From: Planctomycetota bacterium
Lineage (GTDB): Bacteria; Planctomycetota; SZUA-567; H5-PLA8
DNA length: 50,803 nt
NCBI GenBank assembly: GCA_015075375.1
Contig: JABTUM010000006.1
Span: 1 to 50,803 of the forward strand
Direction: 5' to 3'
Numbering within the stretch: the stretch's first letter is position 1; every line of letters starts with the position of its first letter. Position numbers and translations under genes: made by a program. Positions 40,899 to 49,273 of the stretch are shown in pieces. The notes below the pieces were generated by a model. That model saw nothing but the letters and a program-made list of their open reading frames with translations, did no database searches and was not told the origin of the DNA.

Positions 40899-41639
40899 TC
40901 ACGCCTGTTTGTCTTCTTCTTCCGCCATGATCTCGTTGGCTTTGAGCAGACTGGGGAAGGTGCCGGCGTCGGTCCAGTCGCCGGGAATCTCGTCCCAGAG
41001 CAGTTCGCCGCGGCGGAGGTAATCGTTGTTCACGTCGGTGATCTCGAGTTCGCCGCGCGCGCTGGGCTTGAGCGTGCGCACGACGTCGAAGACCCGCGCA
41101 TCGTAGAAGTACAACCCCGTGACGGCCAGATCAGACTTGGGCTGCTTGGGCTTCTCTTCGATGCCCACGACCGTCTTTTTGTCGGGGGCCAGTTCGGCTA
41201 CGCCGTAGCGGCCCGGATCGGGTACTTGCTTAAGGAGAATCATCGCGCCGTTGTTCTGATGCGCGAAACGGTCGACGAAGGGGCGCAGCGAAGCGGTAAA
41301 AATGTTGTCGCCCAACAGCACGATGCAATGATCGCGCCCGACAAAATCGGCGCACAAACCCAACGCTTGCGCGATGCCGCCGGCCTCGTCCTGCACGCGG
41401 TAGGTGAAGCGGCAGCCGTACTCGCGCCCGCTGCCCAAAAGGCTGACGATCGCGCCCATATGCTCGACGCCGGTCACGATCATGATTTCGGTGACGCCGG
41501 CCTCGACGAGCTTCCCGACGGGGTGGAGGATCATCGGCTTGCGCCCGACGGGCAAGAGGTGCTTGTTGGTGACCTTGGTGAGCGGCATCAGGCGCGAGCC
41601 CGTGCCGCCGGCCAGGATGATGCCTCGAATGCCGTGCAT
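40899..41639 (-). CDS. rfbA: Glucose-1-phosphate thymidylyltransferase
   Basis: A 246-aa nucleotidyltransferase that makes dTDP-glucose from glucose-1-phosphate and dTTP, the substrate of RfbB. Motifs: GIILAGGTGSRLMPLT (signature with Arg16 for phosphate and Lys further on), KHLLPVGRKPMILHPV, LLGDNIF with the metal Asp, GVAELAPDK..VVGIEEKPKQPKS, and GLYFYDARVFDVV. The size is shorter than the usual 290 aa RmlA but matches the short RfbA family lacking the allosteric C-terminal helices. GGGGG is 8 bases before the ATG. It is upstream of the NagA-like gene in the same direction and far from rfbB on the molecule. Confidence 0.94.
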   Translation of the reverse strand: MHGIRGIILAGGTGSRLMPLTKVTNKHLLPVGRKPMILHPVGKLVEAGVTEIMIVTGVEHMGAIVSLLGSGREYGCRFTYRVQDEAGGIAQALGLCADFVGRDHCIVLLGDNIFTASLRPFVDRFAHQNNGAMILLKQVPDPGRYGVAELAPDKKTVVGIEEKPKQPKSDLAVTGLYFYDARVFDVVRTLKPSARGELEITDVNNDYLRRGELLWDEIPGDWTDAGTFPSLLKANEIMAEEEDKQA

Positions 41640-41976
41640 ACGCGATGCCCCCTTAACCGTGCGCTTCCCCTGTAGCCGTACCTCATCCCGTCCACCGGCT
41701 CAAGTGGCGTTCGAAGAAGAGACTCCGACGTCTACGTTTCGTGTATGCCGCGCCGGTTGTGATACGCGTTGGCCGGTATAACAGAGGCATTGAGGCTCAA
41801 AACACCGGATTTGACCCTAAAGAGCGCCGTATTAGGCAATAACACCGTGTGTTCCGAACGCTTTAGGACCGATAACAGTCTATAAGTAGTTCTTAATAAA
41901 CAAGAGCTAGGCGCAACCGATTCGGGCGGGTGCCCGATCGGTGCGCGCCTTCGATCTTAAGGCGGAGCCGGCGCCC
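41640..41976. other. AT-rich control region before the primase-helicase
   Basis: These 337 bases separate rfbA (minus) from the primase-helicase gene (plus) and hold no credible gene. AT-rich stretches lie at 41771-41783 and 41831-41907. The hexamer ATAACA occurs at 41778, 41839 and 41872; a 5-bp inverted repeat AACAC-cgt-GTGTT overlaps the second copy (41841-41853), and AACACCGG lies at 41801-41808. The same hexamer in both directions forms the palindrome over the rep promoter (14197-14212). The region may hold a promoter, an operator, or Rep-binding sites. AATAAACAAG lies at 41895-41904. Confidence 0.5.
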
Positions 41977-44739
41977 ATGACAAGCGGAAAGAAGCCCGGG
42001 GGGGTGCTGGACGAGATTTACGCGCGACTGGACCCGCGGCGGGTGTTCCAGAAATTGGAACTCACGGAACGCGGCCGGCGCTTCGTCGGACGCTGCCCGC
42101 AGTGCGGGGAGCGCAGCGTATACGTGCTCAAGTTCGATCCGCGCTACGCCGGAATGAAGGCGCGCTGCAACCGGCTCAACACGTGCGGCTTTTCCGTCTC
42201 GGCATGGGATTACCTGCGTACGCTGGAGGGGATTCCCGAGCCGGAGATTCTGCGCACGCTGGCCGAGCGGGCCGGAGTGGAACTGACGCGGCGCGGCGTC
42301 GATCCCCAGGCCGCGGCGGAAAGCTGGAGGCGGCGCGAGCGCCGGGCGGGGCTGTGCGAGCGGTTTTGGACATGGGCCGGGGAACGGTTGTGGGCGGAAG
42401 CGTGTCACCCCCAGAGCGAAGCGGCCCGCACCGTCGCTCTGCTGGCGGCGCGCGGGTACGGCGAGCCTCTCGCACGCGCGATGGGGCTCGCCTACCTCCC
42501 GCCCGCGGCCGAGACGCGCGCGTTTCTGCTGCAGGGCGGAGCGGACGAGGACGACTTGCGCGGCTTGGCGTTTCTCGATCCGGCCTTCGACCGGCGCAAC
42601 GGCGCCGGCGCGCGAATTTATACGCTCGCGATTCCCTATCCCGAACTGCAAAGCCTGATCGCGCGCGCGACGCTCCCGGCGGACGAATTGCCCGGCGATG
42701 CCCCGAAGTACCGCTACCCGAAGGGCCTGACGCTCGACGCGCCGGCCTTCCTGCGTTCGGTCGACCGCCGCAAGCCGGTGGTGGTGGTGGAAGGGTTCCT
42801 CGACGCCGCGCTGGGGCAGGCGTGGGCGGAGTTGGGCGAAGGACCGGGCGCCTCCCCGATCGAAAATCCAAAATCGAAGATCCCAAATCCGCTTTCGGCC
42901 CAACTGGTCGCCACCGGAACCAACCGGCTCAACCGCGCGCAGGTCGAAGCTTTGCAGGCGGCGGGCGTGCGGGAATTGATTTTGTGTTTCGACGCCGACG
43001 GCGGAACGGACGGCGCGCCGGGCGCCGGCGCACGCGGCACGCTGGAGACGCTGGAGCGGCTCGCCGAGGCCGGCACGTTTTTCCCGCGCGTGCTGCGGAT
43101 TCCCGAGGAGCTGGGCTGCAAAGACCCGGACGAAGTGCTGACCCGGCACGGCCTGGCGGTATGGGAAGCGCTGCTGGCGGAGCGGACGCAGAGCGAAGCG
43201 GAATTTCGCGCGGCGCTGCTGCTGGGGCCGGAGCGCGCGCGCTTAGGCGTTGCCAACGGTTCGGCGGTCTGGGCGGAGCTGGCCGAAATCGTCGAACGCG
43301 AGGCGGCGCGGCCGGCGCGGGCGCTGTTTTTGGGGGAGTTGCTGCGCATTCTGGCGGCGGAGCTGGCGCTCGACGAAGCCGCGCTGGCGGCGGCGTTGGA
43401 GCCGTTTCGCAAGCAGGCGGCGCAGCGCCGGCGCGCGGATTTGCTGCAGCGCGCGGCGCTGGAAGTTCAAGCCGAACTGGGCCCGCGCGGCGGCGCCGCG
43501 CCGGACGCGGAGGCGCTTACGCGCGTCGAAGCTTCGTTGCGCGAGGGGCTCGAACGGGCCGCGGCGCTGCGGGACAGCGACGCGGGCAAGGACGTGCTGG
43601 CGCCGGTGAGTCTCGCGGCGTACCGCGCGGCGGTGCTGGAGCGGCCCGATTTTCTGGAGACCCCGTTCCGGAAGCTCGACGAGGCCGCGGCGATCCACCC
43701 GGGCCGCATCACGCTCGTCGCCGCGCGCCCCAGCCACGGCAAGACCACGTTTTTGCTCAACCTGGTCGTGCACTGGCTGAAGCGCTACCCCGAGCGGCGC
43801 TTCGTTTATTTCAGCTACGACGGCCCGCGCGAACAGCTCATGAGCCAGTTGGTCAGCCGCGTGACGCGGCGCTACGCGCTGCGCGAGGTCGAGGACGCGC
43901 TGCGCGGCGAGGTCGATCCGGGGCATCCCGAAGCGCGGGAGCTGCTCGAGCAGGCCCAGGCCTCGCTGCGCTGGCTGGACGCGCAGCAGATCGAGAAGCG
44001 GCTCTTTATCGTCGACCGCGCGCTGACGGCGGGCGAACTGTGCCGCGCGGCGAAAGCGATCGCGTCCGACGGTCCGCTGGGCGCGGTGCTGGTCGATTAC
44101 ATCCAGCAGATCCGCCCCGACCGCTCCAAAGGGCGCGCGATGGATACGCGCCAGCGCGAGGTGGGCTATGTTTCGCGCGCGCTGCAGGCGCTGGCGCAGG
44201 AGACGGGCGTGCCGGTGATCGCGGCGGCGCAGCTTAACCGCGTCAGCGAGACGGCCAACCGCACCGATCGCCCGCGGCTCTGGCAGTTGCGCGAAGCCGG
44301 CGACCTCGAGCAGGACGCGACGACCGTGTACGGGCTGTACAACCATCATCAGGCGGCGGCGGAAGCGTTGCCGTTCGACGAAGGCGGAAACGGCGCGGGC
44401 TCGTTCGGCGGGTACAGCGTCCCGCCGCTGGGCGGTCGGTCGGCCTGGACGGGCGGGCCGGTGCTGGGTGCGGCGGGCGGCGGGAAGGCTCGTTCGCGGC
44501 GCAACGGCGCGGCCAAGCTGGGCGCGGCGCTGCTGGAACCCGGCGCGACGGCCGTCGATTCGGCCGAACTGATGCAAGCGGGGCGCTGGAGCGCGCCCAG
44601 CGCGCTGCGCTCGGTGGCGCTGGATATTGAAGTCCTCAAAGCCCGCCACGGCCGCACGCACGCTCGCGTGGCGCTGACCTACGACCTGATCGCGAACTAC
44701 ATCAGCGACGGCAAAACCGACGGGCGCGGCGAAGTGTGA
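41977..44739 (+). CDS. Primase-helicase fusion (DnaG-type primase plus DnaB-type helicase)
   Basis: A 920-aa replication protein. The N-terminus (about 38-75) has a zinc ribbon with Cys40, Cys43, Cys64 and Cys70 as in bacterial primase. A Toprim domain follows: VVVVEGFLD (Glu about 272) and LCFDADG (Asp pair about 339-341). The C-terminal part (about 570-850) is DnaB-like: ARPSHGKTT (Walker A, about 583-591), VLVDYIQQI (Walker B, about 705), AAQLNR, and LREAGDLEQDATTVYGLY. The plan is that of phage T7 gp4/Twinkle-type and some plasmid primase-helicases. Start ATG 41977 has GGAG 9 bases upstream; GTG 41941 would add 12 residues. An in-frame repeat insertion lies between the two Toprim motifs. 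It probably serves replication of this molecule. Confidence 0.9.
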   Translation: MTSGKKPGGVLDEIYARLDPRRVFQKLELTERGRRFVGRCPQCGERSVYVLKFDPRYAGMKARCNRLNTCGFSVSAWDYLRTLEGIPEPEILRTLAERAGVELTRRGVDPQAAAESWRRRERRAGLCERFWTWAGERLWAEACHPQSEAARTVALLAARGYGEPLARAMGLAYLPPAAETRAFLLQGGADEDDLRGLAFLDPAFDRRNGAGARIYTLAIPYPELQSLIARATLPADELPGDAPKYRYPKGLTLDAPAFLRSVDRRKPVVVVEGFLDAALGQAWAELGEGPGASPIENPKSKIPNPLSAQLVATGTNRLNRAQVEALQAAGVRELILCFDADGGTDGAPGAGARGTLETLERLAEAGTFFPRVLRIPEELGCKDPDEVLTRHGLAVWEALLAERTQSEAEFRAALLLGPERARLGVANGSAVWAELAEIVEREAARPARALFLGELLRILAAELALDEAALAAALEPFRKQAAQRRRADLLQRAALEVQAELGPRGGAAPDAEALTRVEASLREGLERAAALRDSDAGKDVLAPVSLAAYRAAVLERPDFLETPFRKLDEAAAIHPGRITLVAARPSHGKTTFLLNLVVHWLKRYPERRFVYFSYDGPREQLMSQLVSRVTRRYALREVEDALRGEVDPGHPEARELLEQAQASLRWLDAQQIEKRLFIVDRALTAGELCRAAKAIASDGPLGAVLVDYIQQIRPDRSKGRAMDTRQREVGYVSRALQALAQETGVPVIAAAQLNRVSETANRTDRPRLWQLREAGDLEQDATTVYGLYNHHQAAAEALPFDEGGNGAGSFGGYSVPPLGGRSAWTGGPVLGAAGGGKARSRRNGAAKLGAALLEPGATAVDSAELMQAGRWSAPSALRSVALDIEVLKARHGRTHARVALTYDLIANYISDGKTDGRGEV
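42859..42891 (+). repeat. In-frame short repeat insertion encoding ENPKSKIPNP within the Toprim domain
   Basis: The bases read as units close to AAAATC-CAAAATC, AT-rich inside a very GC-rich gene. The encoded IENPKSKIPNP is the peptide typically read from 'AATCCAAAATC'-type short tandem repeats found in intergenic DNA of several phyla. It lies between VVVVEGFLD and the FDADG motif, probably in a surface loop, and the frame stays intact. Function of the enzyme may be unaffected. Confidence 0.7.
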
Positions 44740-44750
44740 GCCGGAGAGAT

Positions 44751-44768
44751 CGCTAAGGGCCTTTAGCG
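44751..44768 (+). terminator. Weak hairpin after the primase-helicase gene
   Basis: CGCTAA (44751-44756) pairs with TTAGCG (44763-44768) and is followed by TTTA. The stem is short (6 bp), so this may be only a weak terminator. It is placed 12 bases after the stop. Confidence 0.4.
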
Positions 44769-44806
44769 TTTACGAAGTGGGAAGGGTAGTTGTCCGTTCA
44801 CCGCGG

Positions 44807-45688
44807 TTAGTTTCCCGCCGCGGCGGCGGCTTCCGGCACGGCCGGCGCGCTGGCTTCGGCGGCCGGCCCGTCGATGGGATCGGCAACCGGCGCGGGCGGC
44901 GTTTCGGCGGGCGTTTCCACGACGGCTGGCGCGGCGCTTCCCGAAACCTTGGCGTAATCGTCGGCCGTGAGCATGAAGAAGCGGTTATCGGCGGTGAGGA
45001 AGACCACGAAGCGGTCGCCTTCGGTGCGGCCCGGCGTGAGCCCGAATTCGCGCTTGGGATCGGCGCAGCCGAGGATCAGCGTGCGGTCCTTGGGTTGCGC
45101 TTCGCCTTTGAGCACTTCATCGACGGCCAGGGTAAGCGTGTACTGCTTGGGGCCCTGGTCGAGCGCCTGGACGCGCATGCGCCATACGTCCTGCGCTTGA
45201 AGCAGATGGCCTTGCGCGCCGGTCTCGAACTGGCTGACGTGCGAGAGCCCGAAGCTGGGGAAGAGCCGCGCGTGCAGCGAGGGTTCGCGGCGCGTGACGG
45301 CCGACGCCGGCTGAGCTACCACCGGGGCCGGTTGCGGCGCAGGCGCGGCGAGAGGCGCGGGAGCCGCCGGAGTTACGGCGGGGGCTGCCGGAGCGGCCTG
45401 CGGCGCGGGGGCGGCGGCCACGGGCGCCGCGGGCACAAACGGCTGCTGCGGAGCGGCGGGCGCGCTCGTCGACTTCAGCACGATGAACGCCGCGGCCGCC
45501 AGCGCGACTAAAAACGCTCCGCCGGCCAGCACCAGCGGCCAGGGGCTTGCGGCGGGCGCCGGCGCGTATCGTCCGCGGTAGTCGTCGCGCGTGCGCGGCT
45601 CGCGCGCGCGGCTGCGCAAGCGGCGTACGGGCTCCACGCGGCGCCCTTCGGCGGCGCGGAACATGCGGGAAGATTCGGTCGTCGGCAT
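44807..45688 (-). CDS. Membrane-anchored protein with Pro/Ala-rich stalk, function unknown
   Basis: A 293-aa protein, ATG at 45688 with AGGAG 8 bases upstream. A basic N-terminal cytoplasmic part (FRAAEGRRVEPVRRLRSRAREPR) precedes one transmembrane helix (about 48-70, WPLVLAGGAFLVALAAAAFIVL), a long Pro/Ala repeat stalk (about 72-128), and a soluble domain (about 130-245) with no known signature (SFGLSHVSQFETGAQGHLLQAQDVWRM, KQYTLTLAVDEVLKG). A second Pro/Ala tail ends it. Layout resembles a periplasmic/envelope sensor or binding protein. It is divergent from ugd across a 269-base spacer. Confidence 0.75.
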   Translation of the reverse strand: MPTTESSRMFRAAEGRRVEPVRRLRSRAREPRTRDDYRGRYAPAPAASPWPLVLAGGAFLVALAAAAFIVLKSTSAPAAPQQPFVPAAPVAAAPAPQAAPAAPAVTPAAPAPLAAPAPQPAPVVAQPASAVTRREPSLHARLFPSFGLSHVSQFETGAQGHLLQAQDVWRMRVQALDQGPKQYTLTLAVDEVLKGEAQPKDRTLILGCADPKREFGLTPGRTEGDRFVVFLTADNRFFMLTADDYAKVSGSAAPAVVETPAETPPAPVADPIDGPAAEASAPAVPEAAAAAGN

Positions 45689-45812
45689 CGGCGTCTCTCC
45701 TGAGCGTCCGGCTTGAATAGCTGGCGCGTTCATACGGCTTGAGACGCACGGCTTTTCCGAAGAGCTACGGGTATTCCGCGAACTTCGTTTTCGTACACGT
45801 TTCACGCAAGGT

Positions 45813-45829
45813 GCGCGAAGACTTCGCGC
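45813..45829. repeat. Inverted repeat GCGCGAA-gac-TTCGCGC in the ugd divergent spacer
   Basis: A perfect 7-bp palindrome with a 3-base spacer in the 269-base region 45689-45957, which holds no gene. It could be an operator for the divergent genes. No strong -35/-10 pair was found. Confidence 0.45.
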
Positions 45830-45957
45830 GGCGACGGGCGGTTAACGGAAGGTACGGATGCGGCTTTGGTTCCCGGCGAGCGAAGCCGATTGCACGAGGT
45901 CGTTCACGGATTAGTGTGTAAAACTTGCGTTTCAATCCGAACGGGAGCGTTTCGCGC

Positions 45958-47298
45958 ATGCGTTTGACTATCGTCGGCACCGGTTACGTCGGACTGGTGG
46001 CGGGCACCTGTTTTGCCGAGTCCGGGCACGAGGTCGTCTGCCTGGACATCGACGCGGCCAAGGTCGAACGGCTGCGCAAGGGCGAACTCACGATCTACGA
46101 GCCCGGGCTGTCGGATCTCTTCGCCCGCAATACGCGCGAAGGACGGCTGCGGTTCACCGCGTCCTATCCCGAAGCCGTGAAGCATGCGCGGATCTTCTTC
46201 CTCTGCCTGCCGACGCCGCCCACCGAAGACGGTTCGGCCGACGTGAAGTACGTGCTCGCCGCGGTGCGCCAACTGGGGCGCGAACTCACGGCCCAGGATG
46301 CCGCGGGCAAGGCCAAGCCGCCGCTGTTCGTCTGCAAGAGCACCGTGCCGGTGGGCACGCACCTGAAGGTGCGCGCGGCCGCGGCGGAAACCTACGCGCA
46401 GCCGTTCGCCGTGGCGAGCAACCCCGAATTCCTTAAGGAAGGCGCGGCGGTGGAGGACTTCCAGAAGCCCGACCGCGTGGTCATCGGGACCGACGACGAT
46501 GCCGCGTACAAGGCGCTGGAGTCGCTCCACGAACCGTTCTGCCGTTCGGGCGCGCCGATCCTGCGCATGGATCCGGCCAGCGCCGAACTGACCAAGTACG
46601 CGGCCAACTGCTTCCTGGCGACGAAGATCAGCTTTATGAACGAAGTCGCGCGCTTGTGCGAGGCCACGGGCGCCGATGTGGAACTGGTCCGCCGCGGCAT
46701 CACCGCCGACGCGCGCATCGGCAAGGCGTTCCTCTTTCCGGGCCTGGGTTACGGCGGTTCGTGCTTTCCCAAGGACACCCGCGCGCTCGTCGCTACGGCG
46801 CGGGGGCTGGGCCTGCAGGCGTCCATCGTCGAAGCCGCCGAAGCGGTGAACGACGCGCAGAAGACGATCCTGGTCCCGAAGGTGCTCCGCCATCTCGGCG
46901 CCGATCCGAAAGGCCAGACCGTCGCGCTGTGGGGCTTGGCCTTCAAGCCGCGCACCGACGACATCCGCGAAGCGCCGGCGCTGGCGGTGATCGAGAAGCT
47001 GCTCGCCGCGGGCGTCAAAGTGCGCGCCTTCGATCCCGAAGCGATGCCCAACGTGAAGGCCCGGCTTGGCGCTTCGGTCTACTACGCGAAGGACATGTAC
47101 GACGCGCTCGACGGCGCCGCGGCGCTGCTGCTCGTCACCGAGTGGAACGAATTCCGCGCGCCGGACTGGGAACGCGTGAAAGCGCGGCTCAAAACGCCCG
47201 CGCTCTTCGATGGGCGCAACCTGTACGATCCCGCCGATATGGCGGAACTGGGTTTCCAATACTGGGGCGTGGGGCGCCATTCCGCCCGCGGTTCGTAA
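45958..47298 (+). CDS. ugd: UDP-glucose 6-dehydrogenase
   Basis: A 446-aa enzyme that oxidises UDP-glucose to UDP-glucuronate, a precursor of acidic capsule and exopolysaccharide sugars. The Rossmann motif IVGTGYVGLV opens the protein (residues 5-14), followed by CLDIDAAKVERLRKGE, PTPPTEDGSADVKYV, KSTVPVGTH, SNPEFLKEGAAVEDF, KYAANCFLATKISFMNE and the catalytic GGSCFPKDT with Cys269. The C-terminal Rossmann-like half has WGLAFKPRTDDIREAPAL. Length is normal. ATG 45958 is preceded by GGGAG at 10 bases; an upstream ATG at 45925 is less likely. Provides a sugar for the same surface theme as rfbA/rfbB. Confidence 0.97.
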   Translation: MRLTIVGTGYVGLVAGTCFAESGHEVVCLDIDAAKVERLRKGELTIYEPGLSDLFARNTREGRLRFTASYPEAVKHARIFFLCLPTPPTEDGSADVKYVLAAVRQLGRELTAQDAAGKAKPPLFVCKSTVPVGTHLKVRAAAAETYAQPFAVASNPEFLKEGAAVEDFQKPDRVVIGTDDDAAYKALESLHEPFCRSGAPILRMDPASAELTKYAANCFLATKISFMNEVARLCEATGADVELVRRGITADARIGKAFLFPGLGYGGSCFPKDTRALVATARGLGLQASIVEAAEAVNDAQKTILVPKVLRHLGADPKGQTVALWGLAFKPRTDDIREAPALAVIEKLLAAGVKVRAFDPEAMPNVKARLGASVYYAKDMYDALDGAAALLLVTEWNEFRAPDWERVKARLKTPALFDGRNLYDPADMAELGFQYWGVGRHSARGS

Positions 47299-47358
47299 CC
47301 GCGGCGCGGATTCCATTACTGATCTTGTTCCGCCGCGAGAGCTTGGCAGACTGTACCG

Positions 47359-48180
47359 ATGGCCGACGCCGTGGTCTTCAAAACACTTCCGGATGTGCGC
47401 AAGTACATCGAACATGCTGCCGCCGAACTGGACCGCCAGTCGCGGTATGTGCCCGAGTTGCTGCGCGTGCTCGATGCCGCGCGGGATATCCCCGACTTCG
47501 AACGCCTGATGAACGACGGTTGCCGCGGGCAGCGCCACGCGGGCGCCGACGTCTTCGCGAAGATGTCGCTGCGCGAAAAAGTGCTGGCCAACCTGATCAC
47601 GCCCGAAACGACGCTCTTTCGCTTCACCGAAGGCGAACTGGAAGCGCTGGACCGCGAGATCGTCCCGCGCCTGCAAGGGCGCAAGGCGCGCCTGTTGATC
47701 GTCCCGTGCAGCCTGGGCGACGAAGCCTTCACCGCCGCCGCCTTCCTGCTCAAGCGCGGCATCGATTTCGAAATCCACGCGTTCGACATCCAGCCCGCGC
47801 TGATCGAATCGGCGCGTTCGGGGCGGCTCAGCTTCGGCTTTCCGCTCGAATACCTCGATCCGCCGGGCAAGGTGGCGCCCGCGTTGCTCCAGAAAATCCG
47901 CTTCGAAGTCGGCAACGCGTTCGCGCTTCCGCTGCAGGAAGGCGTTAAGCCTTTCGATGTGGTGCTGTGCCGGAATTTCATCGGGTACTTCACGCCTGAA
48001 AAAGCGCAGCGCCTCGTCGAACGCCTGGCGTCGCGCGTCGCGCCCGGCGGCGCCCTGTTTCTCGATTCGTTTTGCCTGGACAAGTTCCCGGAACTGCACA
48101 AGCCCCTGACCGCGCGCCGCGCCGTCCGCGTCGGGCACCGGCCCGTGTACCTGTTCCCGCAGCATCTCGAACAACCGTAA
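47359..48180 (+). CDS. CheR-like SAM-dependent methyltransferase
   Basis: A 273-aa methyltransferase. An N-terminal helical part (about 1-90, with PDFERLMNDG and LREKVLANLITPETTLFRFTEGELEALDREI) resembles the CheR N-terminal domain. The SAM-binding core shows LLIVPCSLGDEAFTAAAFLL (motif I position), HAFDIQPALIESARSGRLS (motif II acidic residue), and FDVVLCRNFIGYFTPEKAQRLVERLA (the CRN..xYF motif characteristic of CheR). It is followed by APGGALFLD. No chemotaxis genes are nearby; some CheR-like enzymes act on other targets. It sits 60 bases after ugd, so it may be in its transcript. Confidence 0.88.
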   Translation: MADAVVFKTLPDVRKYIEHAAAELDRQSRYVPELLRVLDAARDIPDFERLMNDGCRGQRHAGADVFAKMSLREKVLANLITPETTLFRFTEGELEALDREIVPRLQGRKARLLIVPCSLGDEAFTAAAFLLKRGIDFEIHAFDIQPALIESARSGRLSFGFPLEYLDPPGKVAPALLQKIRFEVGNAFALPLQEGVKPFDVVLCRNFIGYFTPEKAQRLVERLASRVAPGGALFLDSFCLDKFPELHKPLTARRAVRVGHRPVYLFPQHLEQP

Positions 48181-48206
48181 GCGGCCTTGAACCGGAGAAG
48201 ACGCAC

Positions 48207-49253
48207 ATGCCCAAGCGAGTGATCGTTCCCGCGCCCAAGGAGTTGGCTTGGGAGGAATACGAAGAACCCGCGCTGCAAGCCGACGAATTTCGCGTGCGCG
48301 CGGAGTTCGGCGCGGCGAAGCACGGCACCGAACTGAATGTCTACAAAGGGCGCTTCCACGAGCGCGGGCAGTACAATAAAGAGCTGCAGCTTTTCGAAAG
48401 CCCCAAAGACACCGGCGCGCCGTTCGGCAAGGCCAGCGTCGGCAACATGACCGTCGGGCAGGTCGTCGAAACGGGGAAGGCGGTCGACCGCTTCAAGACC
48501 GGCGACCGCGTGCTTTGCTACAGCAGTTTCCGGCAGACGGTGGTGAAGAAGAACACGGGCAACGAGTTCGAGACCGCCTGGAAGCTCCCCGCCGGCGTGC
48601 CGTGGGAATCGGCCGTCTGCATGGACCCCGCCGACTTCGCACTGAACGCGCTGCGCGACGGGCACGTGCGCATCGGCGATGCGGTGGCCGTCTTCGGCAT
48701 GGGCGCCATCGGGCTGATCGTCGTGCAACTGGCCAAGCGCGCCGGCGCGCACCCGATTTTCGCGGTGGATATGATTCCGCGCCGGCTCGAAGCCGCGAAG
48801 GCGTGCGGAGCCGATTTCGTCGTCAACGCAAAAGAGCTGGACGCCGCGCGCTACATTAAAGAGCAGACGAAAGGGAAGGGCGTCGATGTGGCCGTCGAGT
48901 ACAGCGGGAGCTGGCAGGCGATGCAGTCGGCCATCCGGTCGGTGGCTTGGGGCGGCACCGTCGTCGCCGGCGCCGCGCCTTCGCCGTACGGCGCGGGGCT
49001 CGACTTGGGCGCCGAAGCGCACCACAATCTTCCGACCATCGTTTTCACCCGCGCGTGCAGCCAGCCCGACCGCGATTACCCGCGCTGGGACAATACGCGC
49101 GTCTACGAGACCTGCTGGCGGCTGATCTGCGAAGGCCAGATCGACGGCCGGTCCATCGTGCAGCCGGTGGTGCCCTTCGATAGCTTGCTGACCGAGTACC
49201 CCAAGATCGACACCGAGCCGCAGAACAGCATTAAGTTGGGCGTGAAGTACTAA
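48207..49253 (+). CDS. Zinc-type alcohol dehydrogenase-like (MDR) oxidoreductase
   Basis: A 348-aa protein. The ATG at 48207 has GGAG 9 bases upstream. N-terminal GroES-like domain (about 1-140), then Rossmann VAVFGMGAIGLIVVQLAKRAGA with GxGxxG near residues 170-178, and CGADFVVNAKELD. The usual zinc ligands are partly missing: the catalytic-zinc His/Cys pattern of ADH (GHE/CG) is not apparent in AKHGTELNVYKG, and no structural four-Cys lobe is seen. It belongs to the polyol/threonine-dehydrogenase-like MDR branch, substrate unknown. Linked to the M29 peptidase by a 20-base gap, so probably one transcript. Confidence 0.87.
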   Translation: MPKRVIVPAPKELAWEEYEEPALQADEFRVRAEFGAAKHGTELNVYKGRFHERGQYNKELQLFESPKDTGAPFGKASVGNMTVGQVVETGKAVDRFKTGDRVLCYSSFRQTVVKKNTGNEFETAWKLPAGVPWESAVCMDPADFALNALRDGHVRIGDAVAVFGMGAIGLIVVQLAKRAGAHPIFAVDMIPRRLEAAKACGADFVVNAKELDAARYIKEQTKGKGVDVAVEYSGSWQAMQSAIRSVAWGGTVVAGAAPSPYGAGLDLGAEAHHNLPTIVFTRACSQPDRDYPRWDNTRVYETCWRLICEGQIDGRSIVQPVVPFDSLLTEYPKIDTEPQNSIKLGVKY

Positions 49254-49273
49254 CCGGCGGAAGGAAGCGCATC

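Noticed and set aside
42102..44237. 711-aa plus-strand ORF inside the primase-helicase gene
   Set aside because: Frame-shifted shadow; the other frame carries all primase and helicase motifs.
45904..48174. 756-aa minus-strand ORF antisense to ugd and the CheR-like gene
   Set aside because: Fully antisense to two clear enzymes; composition is Arg/Ala/Gly-rich noise of GC-rich DNA with no domain.
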